A stretch of DNA of 7,527 bases from Rubrobacter sp. (GCA_013815575.1 JACDFX010000067.1:1-7527); one strand, 5' to 3'. Shown: positions 1 to 5,562, counted from the stretch's first letter. Notes: a model not told the origin generated them from the sequence alone. Made by a program: numbers and translations.

Positions 1-349
1 GGTCGAGGAGGCGCGCACCGCCAGCGAAGCACGGGAGCCCAGGGAGATAAAGCTGGGCGGCACCTGGTCCGAGCAGGGCGCCCGCGCAGAGGTTACGGCC
101 CTCAGGGACGACCGCGCCATCATCGTGGTCGAGGACATGCCCCCTCTGCCGGACGACCGCACGGGACAGGTCTGGGTTATAAACGACGACGTGCCCGAGC
201 CTAGCGGGCTGCTTGATTCGTCAGGCAACATGGCGGCGACCGCCATTACCACGCCCCTCAGCGAGGCCGACACCATAGCTGTCACCGTAGAGCCCGCCGG
301 CGGGTCGGACAAGCCCACCACCGACCCCGTGCTCGTCAAGGAACTCTAA
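1..349 (+). CDS. Anti-sigma factor, RskA-type C-terminal domain (5' end outside window)
   Basis: This partial gene is open from the left edge (first whole codon at 2) and ends at TAA 347-349, giving 115 residues. It matches the extracytoplasmic C-terminal domain of RskA-type anti-sigma-K factors: a beta-rich segment with MPPLPDDRTGQVWVI, then VPEPSGLL, and a closing ADTIAVTVEPAGGSDKPT..PVL. That arrangement is typical of the end of this family. Known members sit in the membrane, hold an ECF sigma factor through an N-terminal cytoplasmic domain, and release it after proteolysis. The N-terminal zinc-finger-like domain, the membrane helix and any partner sigma gene would lie upstream and cannot be seen. 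The domain is complete at the C-terminus, with no sign of decay. The sigma factor controlled is unknown. Confidence 0.85.
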   Translation, partial: VEEARTASEAREPREIKLGGTWSEQGARAEVTALRDDRAIIVVEDMPPLPDDRTGQVWVINDDVPEPSGLLDSSGNMAATAITTPLSEADTIAVTVEPAGGSDKPTTDPVLVKEL

Positions 350-353
350 AGCA

Positions 354-365
354 GCCCGCAAGGGC
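354..365 (+). repeat. GCAA-tetraloop hairpin after the anti-sigma gene
   Basis: Four base pairs (GCCC/GGGC) close a GCAA loop, a stable GNRA-type tetraloop, five bases after the anti-sigma stop codon. The same 12-mer recurs at 773-784. There is no T-tract, so it is at best a weak terminator or RNA 3'-end stabiliser. The short stem means chance cannot be excluded. Confidence 0.35.
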
Positions 366-422
366 GCAGAGCTTCTGAGAATCACGCCGCTAGCCGTCTC
401 CGCGCTTCGACCACGACCTCCA

Positions 423-463
423 CTACCCGTCTGAAGCGTTTTGCATCGTGCGGTGACGGGTAG
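423..463. repeat. 9-bp perfect inverted repeat upstream of dodecin
   Basis: CTACCCGTC (423-431) and GACGGGTAG (455-463) are exact reverse complements separated by 23 bases. Four more pairs (416-419 with 464-467) can form outside a 3-base bulge. The right arm covers the candidate -10 element GGGTAG and the left arm lies just upstream of the candidate -35. In RNA reading through from the anti-sigma gene it would be a large-loop hairpin; in DNA it could be a bipartite operator. No T-tract follows. Confidence 0.5.
438..463 (+). promoter_or_regulatory. Candidate SigB/SigF-type promoter of the dodecin gene
   Basis: GTTT at 438-441 and GGGTAG at 458-463 are separated by 16 bases. This resembles the GTTT-N15-17-GGGTAT/C consensus known for Mycobacterium SigF and the related SigB promoters of Streptomyces and Bacillus. 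It would start transcription near 470, leaving a leader of roughly 38 bases that contains the strong ribosome binding site at 491-502. The last base of the -10 (G) departs from the usual T/C. No better sigma-70-type promoter was seen in this gap. Confidence 0.45.
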
Positions 464-490
464 AGGTGCCTGTAGGGAAAGAAAGAAAAC

Positions 491-502
491 AGGAGAGAGG
501 AG
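491..502 (+). promoter_or_regulatory. Shine-Dalgarno site fixing the dodecin GTG start
   Basis: The purine run AGGAGAGAGGAG ends five bases before GTG 508. It favours this start over the in-frame GTG at 466, whose extra 14 residues (rich in K, E and R) have no counterpart in dodecins. Confidence 0.8.
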
Positions 503-507
503 AATTC

Positions 508-717
508 GTGTCCGTAGCACGCATAACCGAGTTGAGCGCGACCTCGCAGACGAGTTTCGAGGACGCCATTCAGCAAGCCATAAACCGTGCCACTTCGACG
601 CTTCGCGGGGTTGAGGGCGCCTGGATCAAGGACCAGAACGTCCTTATCCAGGATGGCAACATCACCGGGTACAAGGTGAACCTCGCGGTCACCTTCGTCC
701 TGGAGGGTGACGCCTAG
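508..717 (+). CDS. Dodecin family protein (small flavin-binding protein)
   Basis: The product is 69 residues, the normal dodecin length of about 65-75. Dodecins assemble into hollow dodecamers that bind flavins and in some species CoA, and are thought to buffer flavin in the cytoplasm. The family pattern is clear: a first strand ARITELSATS, a single amphipathic helix from about residue 16 to 33 (TSFEDAIQQAINRATSTLRG), then two long strands ending in YKVNLAVTFVLEG. The GTG start is set by the ribosome binding site at 491-502. By my alignment to Halobacterium dodecin, the flavin-contacting Gln (Gln55 there) is replaced by Lys56. The only Trp, Trp39, sits two positions away from the stacking Trp unless a gap is introduced. 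Flavin binding is therefore likely but not assured. The gene has its own candidate promoter (438-463) and terminator (744-769), so it appears monocistronic. Confidence 0.9.
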   Translation: MSVARITELSATSQTSFEDAIQQAINRATSTLRGVEGAWIKDQNVLIQDGNITGYKVNLAVTFVLEGDA

Positions 718-743
718 AGACGCCGCAAGATAAGGAGTCTTCG

Positions 744-769
744 CCCCGGCCTCACGGTCGGGGTTTTTT
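744..769 (+). terminator. Rho-independent terminator of the dodecin gene
   Basis: CCCCGGCC (744-751) pairs with GGTCGGGG (756-763) through eight pairs, one of them G-T, around a TCAC loop. Six T residues follow at 764-769. This is a textbook intrinsic terminator 26 bases after the dodecin stop, and unusually T-rich for this sequence. Confidence 0.9.
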
Positions 770-787
770 CTTGCCCGCAAGGGCAGG
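770..787 (+). repeat. Second hairpin with GCAA tetraloop behind the terminator
   Basis: CTTGCCC (770-776) pairs with GGGCAGG (781-787), seven pairs with one G-T, closing on a GCAA loop. It abuts the terminator T-tract and contains the 12-mer also found at 354-365. It may reinforce termination or sit in the leader of the next gene. Confidence 0.45.
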
Positions 788-907
788 CATGGGGGGTGAT
801 CCAAGACGCCAGACGCGTGGGTACTCTTCGCGGCGCCGGTCGCCGCGCTCCTGGGCGCCTACGCCTGCAACCGGCTGCGCGTCCCCGCGGCGTCGTTTAC
901 GGGCGCG

Positions 908-1858
908 ATGGTTGGCGTCGGGCTCCTCCTGGCCGTTCTGGGTTTTCCGGAGGTGGGGGCCCCGCCGCCGCTCAACCAGATGCTGCAAATACTGGTCGGG
1001 GTTCTGGTCGGGCTGAGGATCTCGCGCGATTCCCTGGCCGCCGGGACGAGGACGCTGTTTCCGGCGGCCGTCCTTGCGGCGGTCTTTCTCCTCTCCGGCT
1101 TGGCGGCGGCAGGCGCCGCGGTCGCCCTGACGGGGATGACGCCCGTAACGGCGCTCTTCGCGGCGGCCCCCGGCGGCCTCACCGAGATGGCGACCATCGG
1201 GACGGGCCTCGGCGCGGACGGCCCCGCCGTCGCCGCCGTCCACCTCTCGCGCCTGCTGCTGGTGATCTTCGCCGCGAACCTGTTCCTCTCCCGCTCGCTA
1301 ACCCGCCACTCCGCACCCGAAGGTCCGTCGAACAGGAACGACGGTCTCGGGCCACAAGACAGGGGCGCCGTCTTCAGGTTCACCCTGATCGCCTCCGCCG
1401 GCCTCCTCGGGGGAACGCTCGGCCTGTCGCTGACGCCGCTGCCGGCCGCGGGCGTTCTCGGGGCGCTCGTCGGGTCAGGCGTTGCGCGCGTCTCCGTCAG
1501 GGGCGCGGTCCCGGAGCGATGGTTCGACCTGGTGGTGCAGGTTTCGGGCGGCGGCATCATCGGCCTCGGGCTCTCAGCCGAGTTCTTCGAGACGCTCTTC
1601 CAGCTGGCCGGGGCGGCGCTCATCGTAAACGCCACGCAGATGCTGGCCTGGGCGGGGGCGGCCTATCTCCTGGTCAGGGCCTTTCGCTTCGATCCCGAGA
1701 CAGCCACCTTCGCCGCGGCCCCAGGCGGCATGGGCATTCTCCTCTCCATCACCGGGGAGACGGACGCGGACCTCGTTAGGGTGGCCTTTACGCACCTCTT
1801 CCGCCTGAGCGCCACCATCGTCGTCGTACCACTCCTCGTCGCGGCGATCCTGCAGTAG
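908..1858 (+). CDS. AbrB-type polytopic membrane protein (COG3180); true N-terminus probably upstream
   Basis: This 316-residue, very hydrophobic protein has about nine or ten predicted membrane helices and matches the AbrB/'ammonia monooxygenase' membrane family (COG3180), whose transport or regulatory role is not well established. The family is an internal duplication. That is visible here: the heptapeptide FAAAPGG occurs at residues 84-90 (followed by [12 protein letters not shown]) and at 268-274 (followed by MGILLSITG), and a [10 protein letters not shown] segment at 182-191 opens the second half. ATG 908 is the first ATG/GTG/TTG in frame but has no Shine-Dalgarno site. The same frame stays family-like back to about 818 (VLFAAPVAALLGAY then LRVPAAS), with a stop at 797-799 and no canonical start between. 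The real start may be a rare codon, or one base may be wrong near 817-830. A charged loop at residues 130-155 separates the halves. Membrane location is confident; the substrate is not known. Confidence 0.85.
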   Translation: MVGVGLLLAVLGFPEVGAPPPLNQMLQILVGVLVGLRISRDSLAAGTRTLFPAAVLAAVFLLSGLAAAGAAVALTGMTPVTALFAAAPGGLTEMATIGTGLGADGPAVAAVHLSRLLLVIFAANLFLSRSLTRHSAPEGPSNRNDGLGPQDRGAVFRFTLIASAGLLGGTLGLSLTPLPAAGVLGALVGSGVARVSVRGAVPERWFDLVVQVSGGGIIGLGLSAEFFETLFQLAGAALIVNATQMLAWAGAAYLLVRAFRFDPETATFAAAPGGMGILLSITGETDADLVRVAFTHLFRLSATIVVVPLLVAAILQ

Positions 1859-1907
1859 AGTCCCCGAAAGAGGGCGTTCGGACCCGGCAAAATGGGACCC
1901 GGCGTTG

Positions 1908-1919
1908 TATCTTCTTGGC
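1908..1919 (+). promoter_or_regulatory. Candidate -10 element placing uvsE on a leaderless transcript
   Basis: TATCTT at 1908-1913 fits the TAnnnT pattern of actinobacterial -10 elements and ends six bases before ATG 1920, so transcription could begin at the A of the start codon. No Shine-Dalgarno site precedes the ATG, which fits leaderless translation. The -35 region near 1885-1890 is not convincing. Confidence 0.35.
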
Positions 1920-2819
1920 ATGGTCCGTCTCGGCTACCCGGCGCAGAACCTTACGCTTCCGGCGACCACGAACCGCACGCTGCGGCTCGCGGGCCTCGGG
2001 GACGGGGAGAAGGTGCGCGCCCTCGTCTGGGAGAACCTGCTGGGGTTGGAGACCATAGTCCGGTGGAACGCGGAGCGGGGCCTCCGGCTCTTCAGGATCG
2101 GGCAGGGCCTGATCCCCTTCGCCTCCCACCCATCCTTCCCCTACGACTGGACGGAGGAGCACGGCGATGACCTGCGCGAGATCGGTGCCCTCGCCCGTGC
2201 CCTGGACGTCCGCCTGAGCATGCACCCCGGTCAGTTCATCAACCCGGGCAGCCCGAACACCCAGACGGCCGAACGCAGCCTGGACGAGCTTCGCTACGCC
2301 ACCCGCGTCTTCGACCTGATAGGGGGCGACGACGCCGTGGTCGTGCTGCACCTCGGCGGCGCCTACGACGACAGGCCCGCCGCCGTCGCCCGGTTCGTCG
2401 AGGCTCTGCGGCCGGAGACGGGCATTCTACGCTACCTCGCGCTGGAGAACGACGAGCGGATCTGGACGGTAGCGGAGATCTCGCACACCGCCCGCGCCCT
2501 CGGCATCCCGGCAATAACGGATAACCTCCACCACCGCCTGAACTCGGGCGGCCTGACGCTCGGGGAGGCTTTCGACCTCGCGCTACCCACCTGGGAGGTG
2601 AGGGGTGTTCGGCCCAAGATCCACCTCTCCAGCCAGGACCCAAAAAAGCGCCCCGGCGCCCACGCCTACTCCGTCGAACCGGAGGACTGGGAGGCCGTGG
2701 TCGAGGCCCTGGACGGGCGGGAGACAGACGTCATGGTGGAGGCCAAGGGTAAAGAGCTGGCCGCTTTGGGAGTCGGGGCTGGCCGGGAGAGGAGCGGCGT
2801 TGCACCAGAACCCCGGTAG
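1920..2819 (+). CDS. uvsE: UV DNA damage endonuclease UvsE/UvdE
   Basis: This 299-residue TIM-barrel nuclease of the UVDE family nicks DNA immediately 5' of UV photoproducts and some abasic sites, starting an excision repair route separate from UvrABC. Residues matching the metal site described for the Thermus thermophilus enzyme are all present with a small steady offset: His102, His144 (VVLHLGG), Glu176 (LALENDER), Asp201 and His204 (TDNLHH), Lys233 and His235 (PKIHLSS), His248 and Glu274 (VEAKGKE). Lesion-probing Tyr6, Asn10 and Gln105 are also conserved. I chose ATG 1920 because the family begins M-(I/V)-RLGY. The TTG at 1905 would add only MYLLG. The last 25 or so residues extend beyond the conserved core and run into the next gene. 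The protein looks complete and active. It may head an operon with the CoA-binding gene. Confidence 0.95.
   Translation: MVRLGYPAQNLTLPATTNRTLRLAGLGDGEKVRALVWENLLGLETIVRWNAERGLRLFRIGQGLIPFASHPSFPYDWTEEHGDDLREIGALARALDVRLSMHPGQFINPGSPNTQTAERSLDELRYATRVFDLIGGDDAVVVLHLGGAYDDRPAAVARFVEALRPETGILRYLALENDERIWTVAEISHTARALGIPAITDNLHHRLNSGGLTLGEAFDLALPTWEVRGVRPKIHLSSQDPKKRPGAHAYSVEPEDWEAVVEALDGRETDVMVEAKGKELAALGVGAGRERSGVAPEPR
2786..2794 (+). promoter_or_regulatory. Shine-Dalgarno site inside uvsE for the CoA-binding gene
   Basis: GGAGAGGAG ends five bases before TTG 2800. It lies within the uvsE coding region, decides the downstream start, and suggests translational coupling. Confidence 0.75.
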
Positions 2820-3219
2820 GGACGAGATCCGGGACCTCCTGTCCGCTTCGAGGACCGTCGCGGTCGTCGGGCTCTCGGACAGGCCGTACCGGACGAGCCA
2901 CGCCATCGCCCGAGCCCTGCAGGGTTTCGGGTTCGAGATCTTCCCCGTAAACCCGCGCCTCGACGGTCCGGTGCTCGGCGAGGAGCCGTTCTCTGTAGTC
3001 ACGGAGATCCCGTCGCGGGTAGATATCGTGGACGTGTTCCGCAGGAGCGAGGAGGTGATGCCCGTGGCCCGGGACGCGGTGGCCGCCGGCGCCCGGATCT
3101 TGTGGATGCAGTCAGGCATCGTCAACGAAGAGGCCGCCGCATACGCGCAAGAACGCGGCTTGACGGTCGTCATGAACCGCTGCATAAAGGTGGACTACGC
3201 CTTGCTCGTCGGCCGTTAG
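2800..3219 (+). CDS. CoA-binding domain protein, YccU-like
   Basis: This 139-residue protein is essentially one Rossmann-like CoA-binding domain, the usual size for the YccU family. Visible features are the nucleotide-binding first strand and loop [21 protein letters not shown] (residues 20-40), the PVNP motif (49-52) after the second strand, and the family's C-terminal block [19 protein letters not shown] with [10 protein letters not shown]. The same fold forms the N-terminal part of succinyl-CoA synthetase alpha chains. Stand-alone members bind CoA, but their physiological role is not established. The start is TTG 2800, preceded by a strong ribosome binding site; no ATG or GTG lies nearby in frame. 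The first 20 bases overlap the end of uvsE, so the two are probably co-transcribed and translationally coupled. The functional link to DNA repair is unclear. Confidence 0.9.
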   Translation: MHQNPGRDEIRDLLSASRTVAVVGLSDRPYRTSHAIARALQGFGFEIFPVNPRLDGPVLGEEPFSVVTEIPSRVDIVDVFRRSEEVMPVARDAVAAGARILWMQSGIVNEEAAAYAQERGLTVVMNRCIKVDYALLVGR

Positions 3220-3252
3220 TACCAGATCACGTCACCGGCGGACCGGGTAGGC

Positions 3253-3282
3253 TGGACGCGCGCGCCGGCTACCTTGTAGAGT
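3253..3282 (+). promoter_or_regulatory. Weak candidate promoter for the hydrolase/cyclotransferase pair
   Basis: TGGACG (3253-3258, four of six matches to TTGACA) and TAGAGT (3277-3282) are separated by 18 bases. They lie in the 154-base gap before the dehalogenase-like gene, where a promoter is expected. The gap otherwise holds GC-rich short palindromes with no clear role. Confidence 0.3.
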
Positions 3283-3373
3283 AGATTCGTGGCCCGCGCC
3301 CCGGAGGCCGGTTCCGGCGCCTGACGTGCCGGAGACGCAACGGGTACACGACCAGAGTGACAGGGGAGGCTAA

Positions 3374-4045
3374 ATGCCGAGGGTTATCGTTTTCGACGTC
3401 AACGAGACGCTGCTGGATCTGGGGGCGCTCGACCCCCGCTTCGAGCGGGTCTTCGGCGACGGTTCGATCCGGCGCGAGTGGTTTCAGCAGCTCCTCCAGT
3501 CAGCGCTGGTCGCGACGGTGACGGGTTCCTACTCGGACTTCGGAACCATCGGCGGCGCCGCCCTTCGGATGACCGCCGCCCGGCATGGTATGGAGCTCTC
3601 GGACGAGGATCAGGGATACATCCTCGCCGGGATGCGCGAATTGCCGCCGCACCCGGAGGCGCCGGCGGCCCTCGACCGCCTGCGTGACGCCGGCATCAGA
3701 CTCGCCGCCCTGACGAACTCCACTGAGGAGGTCGCAAACGCCCAACTCTCCAACGCGGGCCTCGCGGACCGCTTCGAGAGGATACTCTCCGCCGACACCG
3801 TGAAACGCTTGAAGCCCGCCCCCGAACCCTACCGCGCCGCCGCGGAGAGCCTGGGGGTAGAAATGGGAGAGGTCCGTCTCGTCGCCGCCCACGCCTGGGA
3901 CGTGGCGGGCGCGATGCGGGCCGGATGCGCCGCCGCCTTCGTGGCGAGGCCCGGCATGGTCCTCGACCCGCTAGTCCAGACCCCCGACGTCGTCGGGGCA
4001 GATCTGGACGAGGTGGCCTCCCTCATCATCGCGGCAGGTTCGTAG
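3374..4045 (+). CDS. Haloacid dehalogenase-like hydrolase (type II L-2-haloacid dehalogenase branch)
   Basis: This 223-residue protein of the HAD superfamily has the four HAD motifs in order: nucleophile Asp8 in FDVNETLLDL, motif II at Thr114-Asn115-Ser116 (LTNST), motif III Lys147 (RLKPAPEPY, with Tyr153), and acidic Asp176 in VAAHAWDVAGA. The helical cap from about residue 15 to 90 resembles 2-haloacid dehalogenases. Against the Pseudomonas L-DEX enzyme (residues recalled), Tyr12-Gly13 become Asn10-Glu11, Ser175 becomes Ala171 and Asn177 becomes His173. The substrate may therefore not be a 2-haloacid; it could be a phosphatase or a dehalogenase of altered specificity. ATG 3374 follows AGGGGAGG (3362-3369) at good spacing. 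The next gene begins 24 bases after its stop, so the two probably form an operon. Confidence 0.88.
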   Translation: MPRVIVFDVNETLLDLGALDPRFERVFGDGSIRREWFQQLLQSALVATVTGSYSDFGTIGGAALRMTAARHGMELSDEDQGYILAGMRELPPHPEAPAALDRLRDAGIRLAALTNSTEEVANAQLSNAGLADRFERILSADTVKRLKPAPEPYRAAAESLGVEMGEVRLVAAHAWDVAGAMRAGCAAAFVARPGMVLDPLVQTPDVVGADLDEVASLIIAAGS

Positions 4046-4069
4046 AGAACGAGAGGAGGCAACGCGGTC

Positions 4070-4549
4070 GTGCACCGCCCTGGCCGTCCCCCGTTCGACA
4101 TGTTCTTCTACGGCACGCTCAAGCGCGGCCGGCGCAACCACCACTACTGCGGTGGCGCCCTGCGGGTGCACGAAGCAACCGTCGAGGGCACCCTCTACGA
4201 TCTGCCAGAGGGCTACCCGGCCCTCGTGGTACCCGGGCAGAACATCCTGGACGTTGGAACCGAGGACCCCCTGCGCGACGCAGAGACGCGCCGAGATCCG
4301 GGACAATTACCGGCACCGGAGCCGGAAGGACCCGTCGTCTTCGGAGAGCTGTACGCCTTCGACGACCCGGAGAAGAGGTTGCCCGCTATCGACCACCTGG
4401 AAGGGTTCGTAACCGGAGATCCCGCAAGCCCCTACCGGCGCGTACTCATCCCGGCCCGCACGGACCACGGGGCGACGGTTCTCGCGTGGGCCTATGTCAT
4501 ACGGGAGGCAAGAGGAACGCACCTGCCCGGAGGCCGCTGGCCCGCCTGA
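4070..4549 (+). CDS. Gamma-glutamylcyclotransferase-like (AIG2/GGCT fold) protein
   Basis: This 159-residue protein of the GGCT/AIG2 family releases 5-oxoproline from gamma-glutamyl peptides or amines in characterised members. The N-terminal strand and phosphate-like binding loop FFYGTLKRG (residues 12-20) is diagnostic. Catalytic Glu111 lies in AIDHLEGF, preceded by GELYAFDD. The C-terminus AWAYVIREARGTHLPGGRWPA is also typical. Between about residues 54 and 90 a Pro/Asp/Glu-rich stretch is longer than the short turn usual in the family; it is probably a surface insertion. The GTG 4070 start is placed by GAGAGGAGGC (4051-4060). It lies 24 bases after the hydrolase and is likely co-transcribed with it. 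The exact substrate cannot be read from sequence. Confidence 0.88.
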   Translation: MHRPGRPPFDMFFYGTLKRGRRNHHYCGGALRVHEATVEGTLYDLPEGYPALVVPGQNILDVGTEDPLRDAETRRDPGQLPAPEPEGPVVFGELYAFDDPEKRLPAIDHLEGFVTGDPASPYRRVLIPARTDHGATVLAWAYVIREARGTHLPGGRWPA

Positions 4550-4565
4550 GAGAGCCAAAAGCGCC

Positions 4566-4600
4566 CGGCGGGGGGAAAAGACGATTCTCCGTCCCCACCG
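4566..4600. terminator. Possible bidirectional hairpin between convergent genes
   Basis: In the 65-base gap between the cyclotransferase and the PRC-barrel gene, CGGCGGGGG (4566-4574) can pair with TCCCCACCG (4592-4600), with one C-A mismatch, one G-T pair and a 17-base loop. There is no clean T-tract on either strand, though a short AAAA/TTTT lies in the loop. Its position suits termination of both genes, but the support is weak. Confidence 0.3.
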
Positions 4601-4614
4601 AGTGCTGTTGGCGG

Positions 4615-5433
4615 CTAGGAGTTCGTCCCCTGGTCGTCCGCGTCGGTGACCTCCTCGCGGATGATGCGGCGACGGATCTTGGTGCGACCGCCCTCCTGGA
4701 AGGTCTCGGTCTCTTCCGTCTGACGGGTGGTGGTCGGCTTGGACCCGGAGGAACCCTCCCCCGAGGAAGAGCCCGTCGAGCCGGAAGATTCCGTATTCCC
4801 GTACTGCGTCCCGTACCCTTCCGAGCCGCTCTCCTCGCGGTATCCTTCCGAGCCCGACGATTCCCCGGACCCCTGCTGATACCCGGAAGCCCCGGTGCTT
4901 CCCGCGGTCGCGGCGCCGGAGGAAGAGCCGTACGTCTCCTCGCGGGTATTCCGGCCCGACGATTCGTGGTCATCGTCGCCCGTCGTAGAGGACGAACCCT
5001 GATCCGAATATTCCCGGTCCTCGCCGTTCGAGGTTCCAGAAGTTGCGCCCGCTGCCGCGCCGCCGGCGGCTTCGCCTGAGTAGCCGCTACCGGATCGGCC
5101 TTCGAGGGTCTCCAGGCCGAAGTGGCGGCGGATGCGTTCCTCGTACTCCCCGGTGACGTCCTCGTCGTCGCTGAAGCTCGGGGCGTCCTTGACGTGGTCC
5201 TTGGATTCCGAGACCTCTATCGTTCTGTCGCTCTCGTTTATTCGGACGATTTCGGTCGGGATCAGGGTGGACTTCGACCCGAAGAAGCCCATCTTGACGC
5301 CGATGTACTCCTCGTTGTCCGTCTCGTCCACGAAAAGGTCGTCTACCTTTCCGATCTTGCTTCCCGCGTTGTCGTAGACCGTGAACCCCTCGTATTTTTC
5401 CTCAAGCTCCCGTAGACGGTCTTCGCTAGCCAT
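4615..5433 (-). CDS. PRC-barrel domain protein with long Ser/Gly/Glu-rich disordered tail
   Basis: The product has 272 residues. Residues 14-76 form a PRC-barrel domain (YEGFTVYDNAGSKIGKV, then VDETDNEEYIGVKMGF and STLIPTEIVRI), a beta-barrel shared with RimM and photosynthetic reaction-centre H subunits. About residues 110-235 are almost purely Ser, Gly, Glu, Thr, Tyr and Ala, predicted disordered, with short repeats such as SGSEGY at 193-198 and 202-207. The C-terminal 35 or so residues turn charged (TKIRRRIIREEV) and recall the basic/acidic ends of PRC-barrel stress proteins with DUF2382-like segments. There is no signal peptide or membrane helix, so it is cytoplasmic. ATG 5433 is chosen over upstream ATGs (5508, 5502) because GAGGAGGAG stands four bases before it. 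A candidate stress-sigma promoter lies at 5474-5500. Its molecular function is unknown; a role in stress or desiccation is inference. Confidence 0.9.
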   Translation of the reverse strand: MASEDRLRELEEKYEGFTVYDNAGSKIGKVDDLFVDETDNEEYIGVKMGFFGSKSTLIPTEIVRINESDRTIEVSESKDHVKDAPSFSDDEDVTGEYEERIRRHFGLETLEGRSGSGYSGEAAGGAAAGATSGTSNGEDREYSDQGSSSTTGDDDHESSGRNTREETYGSSSGAATAGSTGASGYQQGSGESSGSEGYREESGSEGYGTQYGNTESSGSTGSSSGEGSSGSKPTTTRQTEETETFQEGGRTKIRRRIIREEVTDADDQGTNS

Positions 5434-5437
5434 CGAA

Positions 5438-5446
5438 CTCCTCCTC
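5438..5446 (-). promoter_or_regulatory. Shine-Dalgarno site of the PRC-barrel gene
   Basis: GAGGAGGAG on the minus strand ends four bases before ATG 5433. It fixes that start rather than the in-frame ATGs at 5508 and 5502; those two would also lie upstream of the proposed transcription start. Confidence 0.8.
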
Positions 5447-5473
5447 GGAAAGCCTTTACCCAACGCCACCTGC

Positions 5474-5500
5474 GTACCCGCGGCCAGTCCATCACTAAAC
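5474..5500 (-). promoter_or_regulatory. Candidate SigB/SigF-type promoter of the PRC-barrel gene
   Basis: On the minus strand GTTT (5500-5497) and GGGTAC (5479-5474) are separated by 17 bases, matching the SigF/SigB general-stress pattern GTTT-N15-17-GGGTAY. It predicts transcription starting about 30-35 bases before ATG 5433, upstream of the ribosome binding site. The same architecture precedes the dodecin gene. A second GGGTAA at 5461-5456 lacks a matching upstream box. Confidence 0.5.
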
Positions 5501-5526
5501 ATGCCCACCCACCGCCCCCGCGCCCT

Positions 5527-5535
5527 TGCTAGACT
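5527..5535 (+). promoter_or_regulatory. Candidate extended -10 promoter of the sugar kinase
   Basis: TGCTAGACT fits the extended -10 form TGnTAnnnT and ends 27 bases before ATG 5563. A start near 5542 would leave a short leader with the G-rich ribosome binding site (about 5554-5560). No clear -35 is visible, as is common for extended -10 promoters. Confidence 0.4.
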
Positions 5536-5562
5536 TGGACCGGGATCTCTTCCGGGGGTGGA

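Noticed and set aside
819..824. GGGTAC near the start of the AbrB-type gene as a stress promoter
   Set aside because: No good -35 box at the right spacing, and the site appears to lie inside the coding part of the gene.
859..1635. Long open frame (258 codons) on the minus strand opposite the AbrB-type gene
   Set aside because: Antisense shadow of a high-GC gene: low-complexity Pro/Arg/Ser translation with no recognisable family, while the plus strand carries a clear membrane protein.
796..1779. Long plus-strand frame of 327 codons overlapping the AbrB-type gene
   Set aside because: The translation is Arg/Gly/Pro-rich noise typical of an out-of-frame reading of GC-rich coding DNA.
1860..1883. 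Possible hairpin (GTCC..GAA / TTC..GGAC) between the AbrB-type gene and uvsE
   Set aside because: Short stem interrupted by a 2-base bulge and no T-tract; not convincing as a terminator.
3342..3347. GGGTAC before the dehalogenase-like gene as a third SigB/SigF-type -10
   Set aside because: No GTTT or GNNT box lies 14-17 bases upstream, so the hexamer alone is not enough in GC-rich DNA.
3220..3373. Several short GC-rich palindromes in the gap before the dehalogenase-like gene
   Set aside because: They are only 4-6 bp in very GC-rich DNA and expected by chance; no RNA gene or coding frame was supported.
3925..5079. Plus-strand frame of 384 codons across the cyclotransferase and PRC-barrel genes
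   Set aside because: It spans three real genes in another frame or strand and has an Arg/Pro/Gly-rich composition with no domain.
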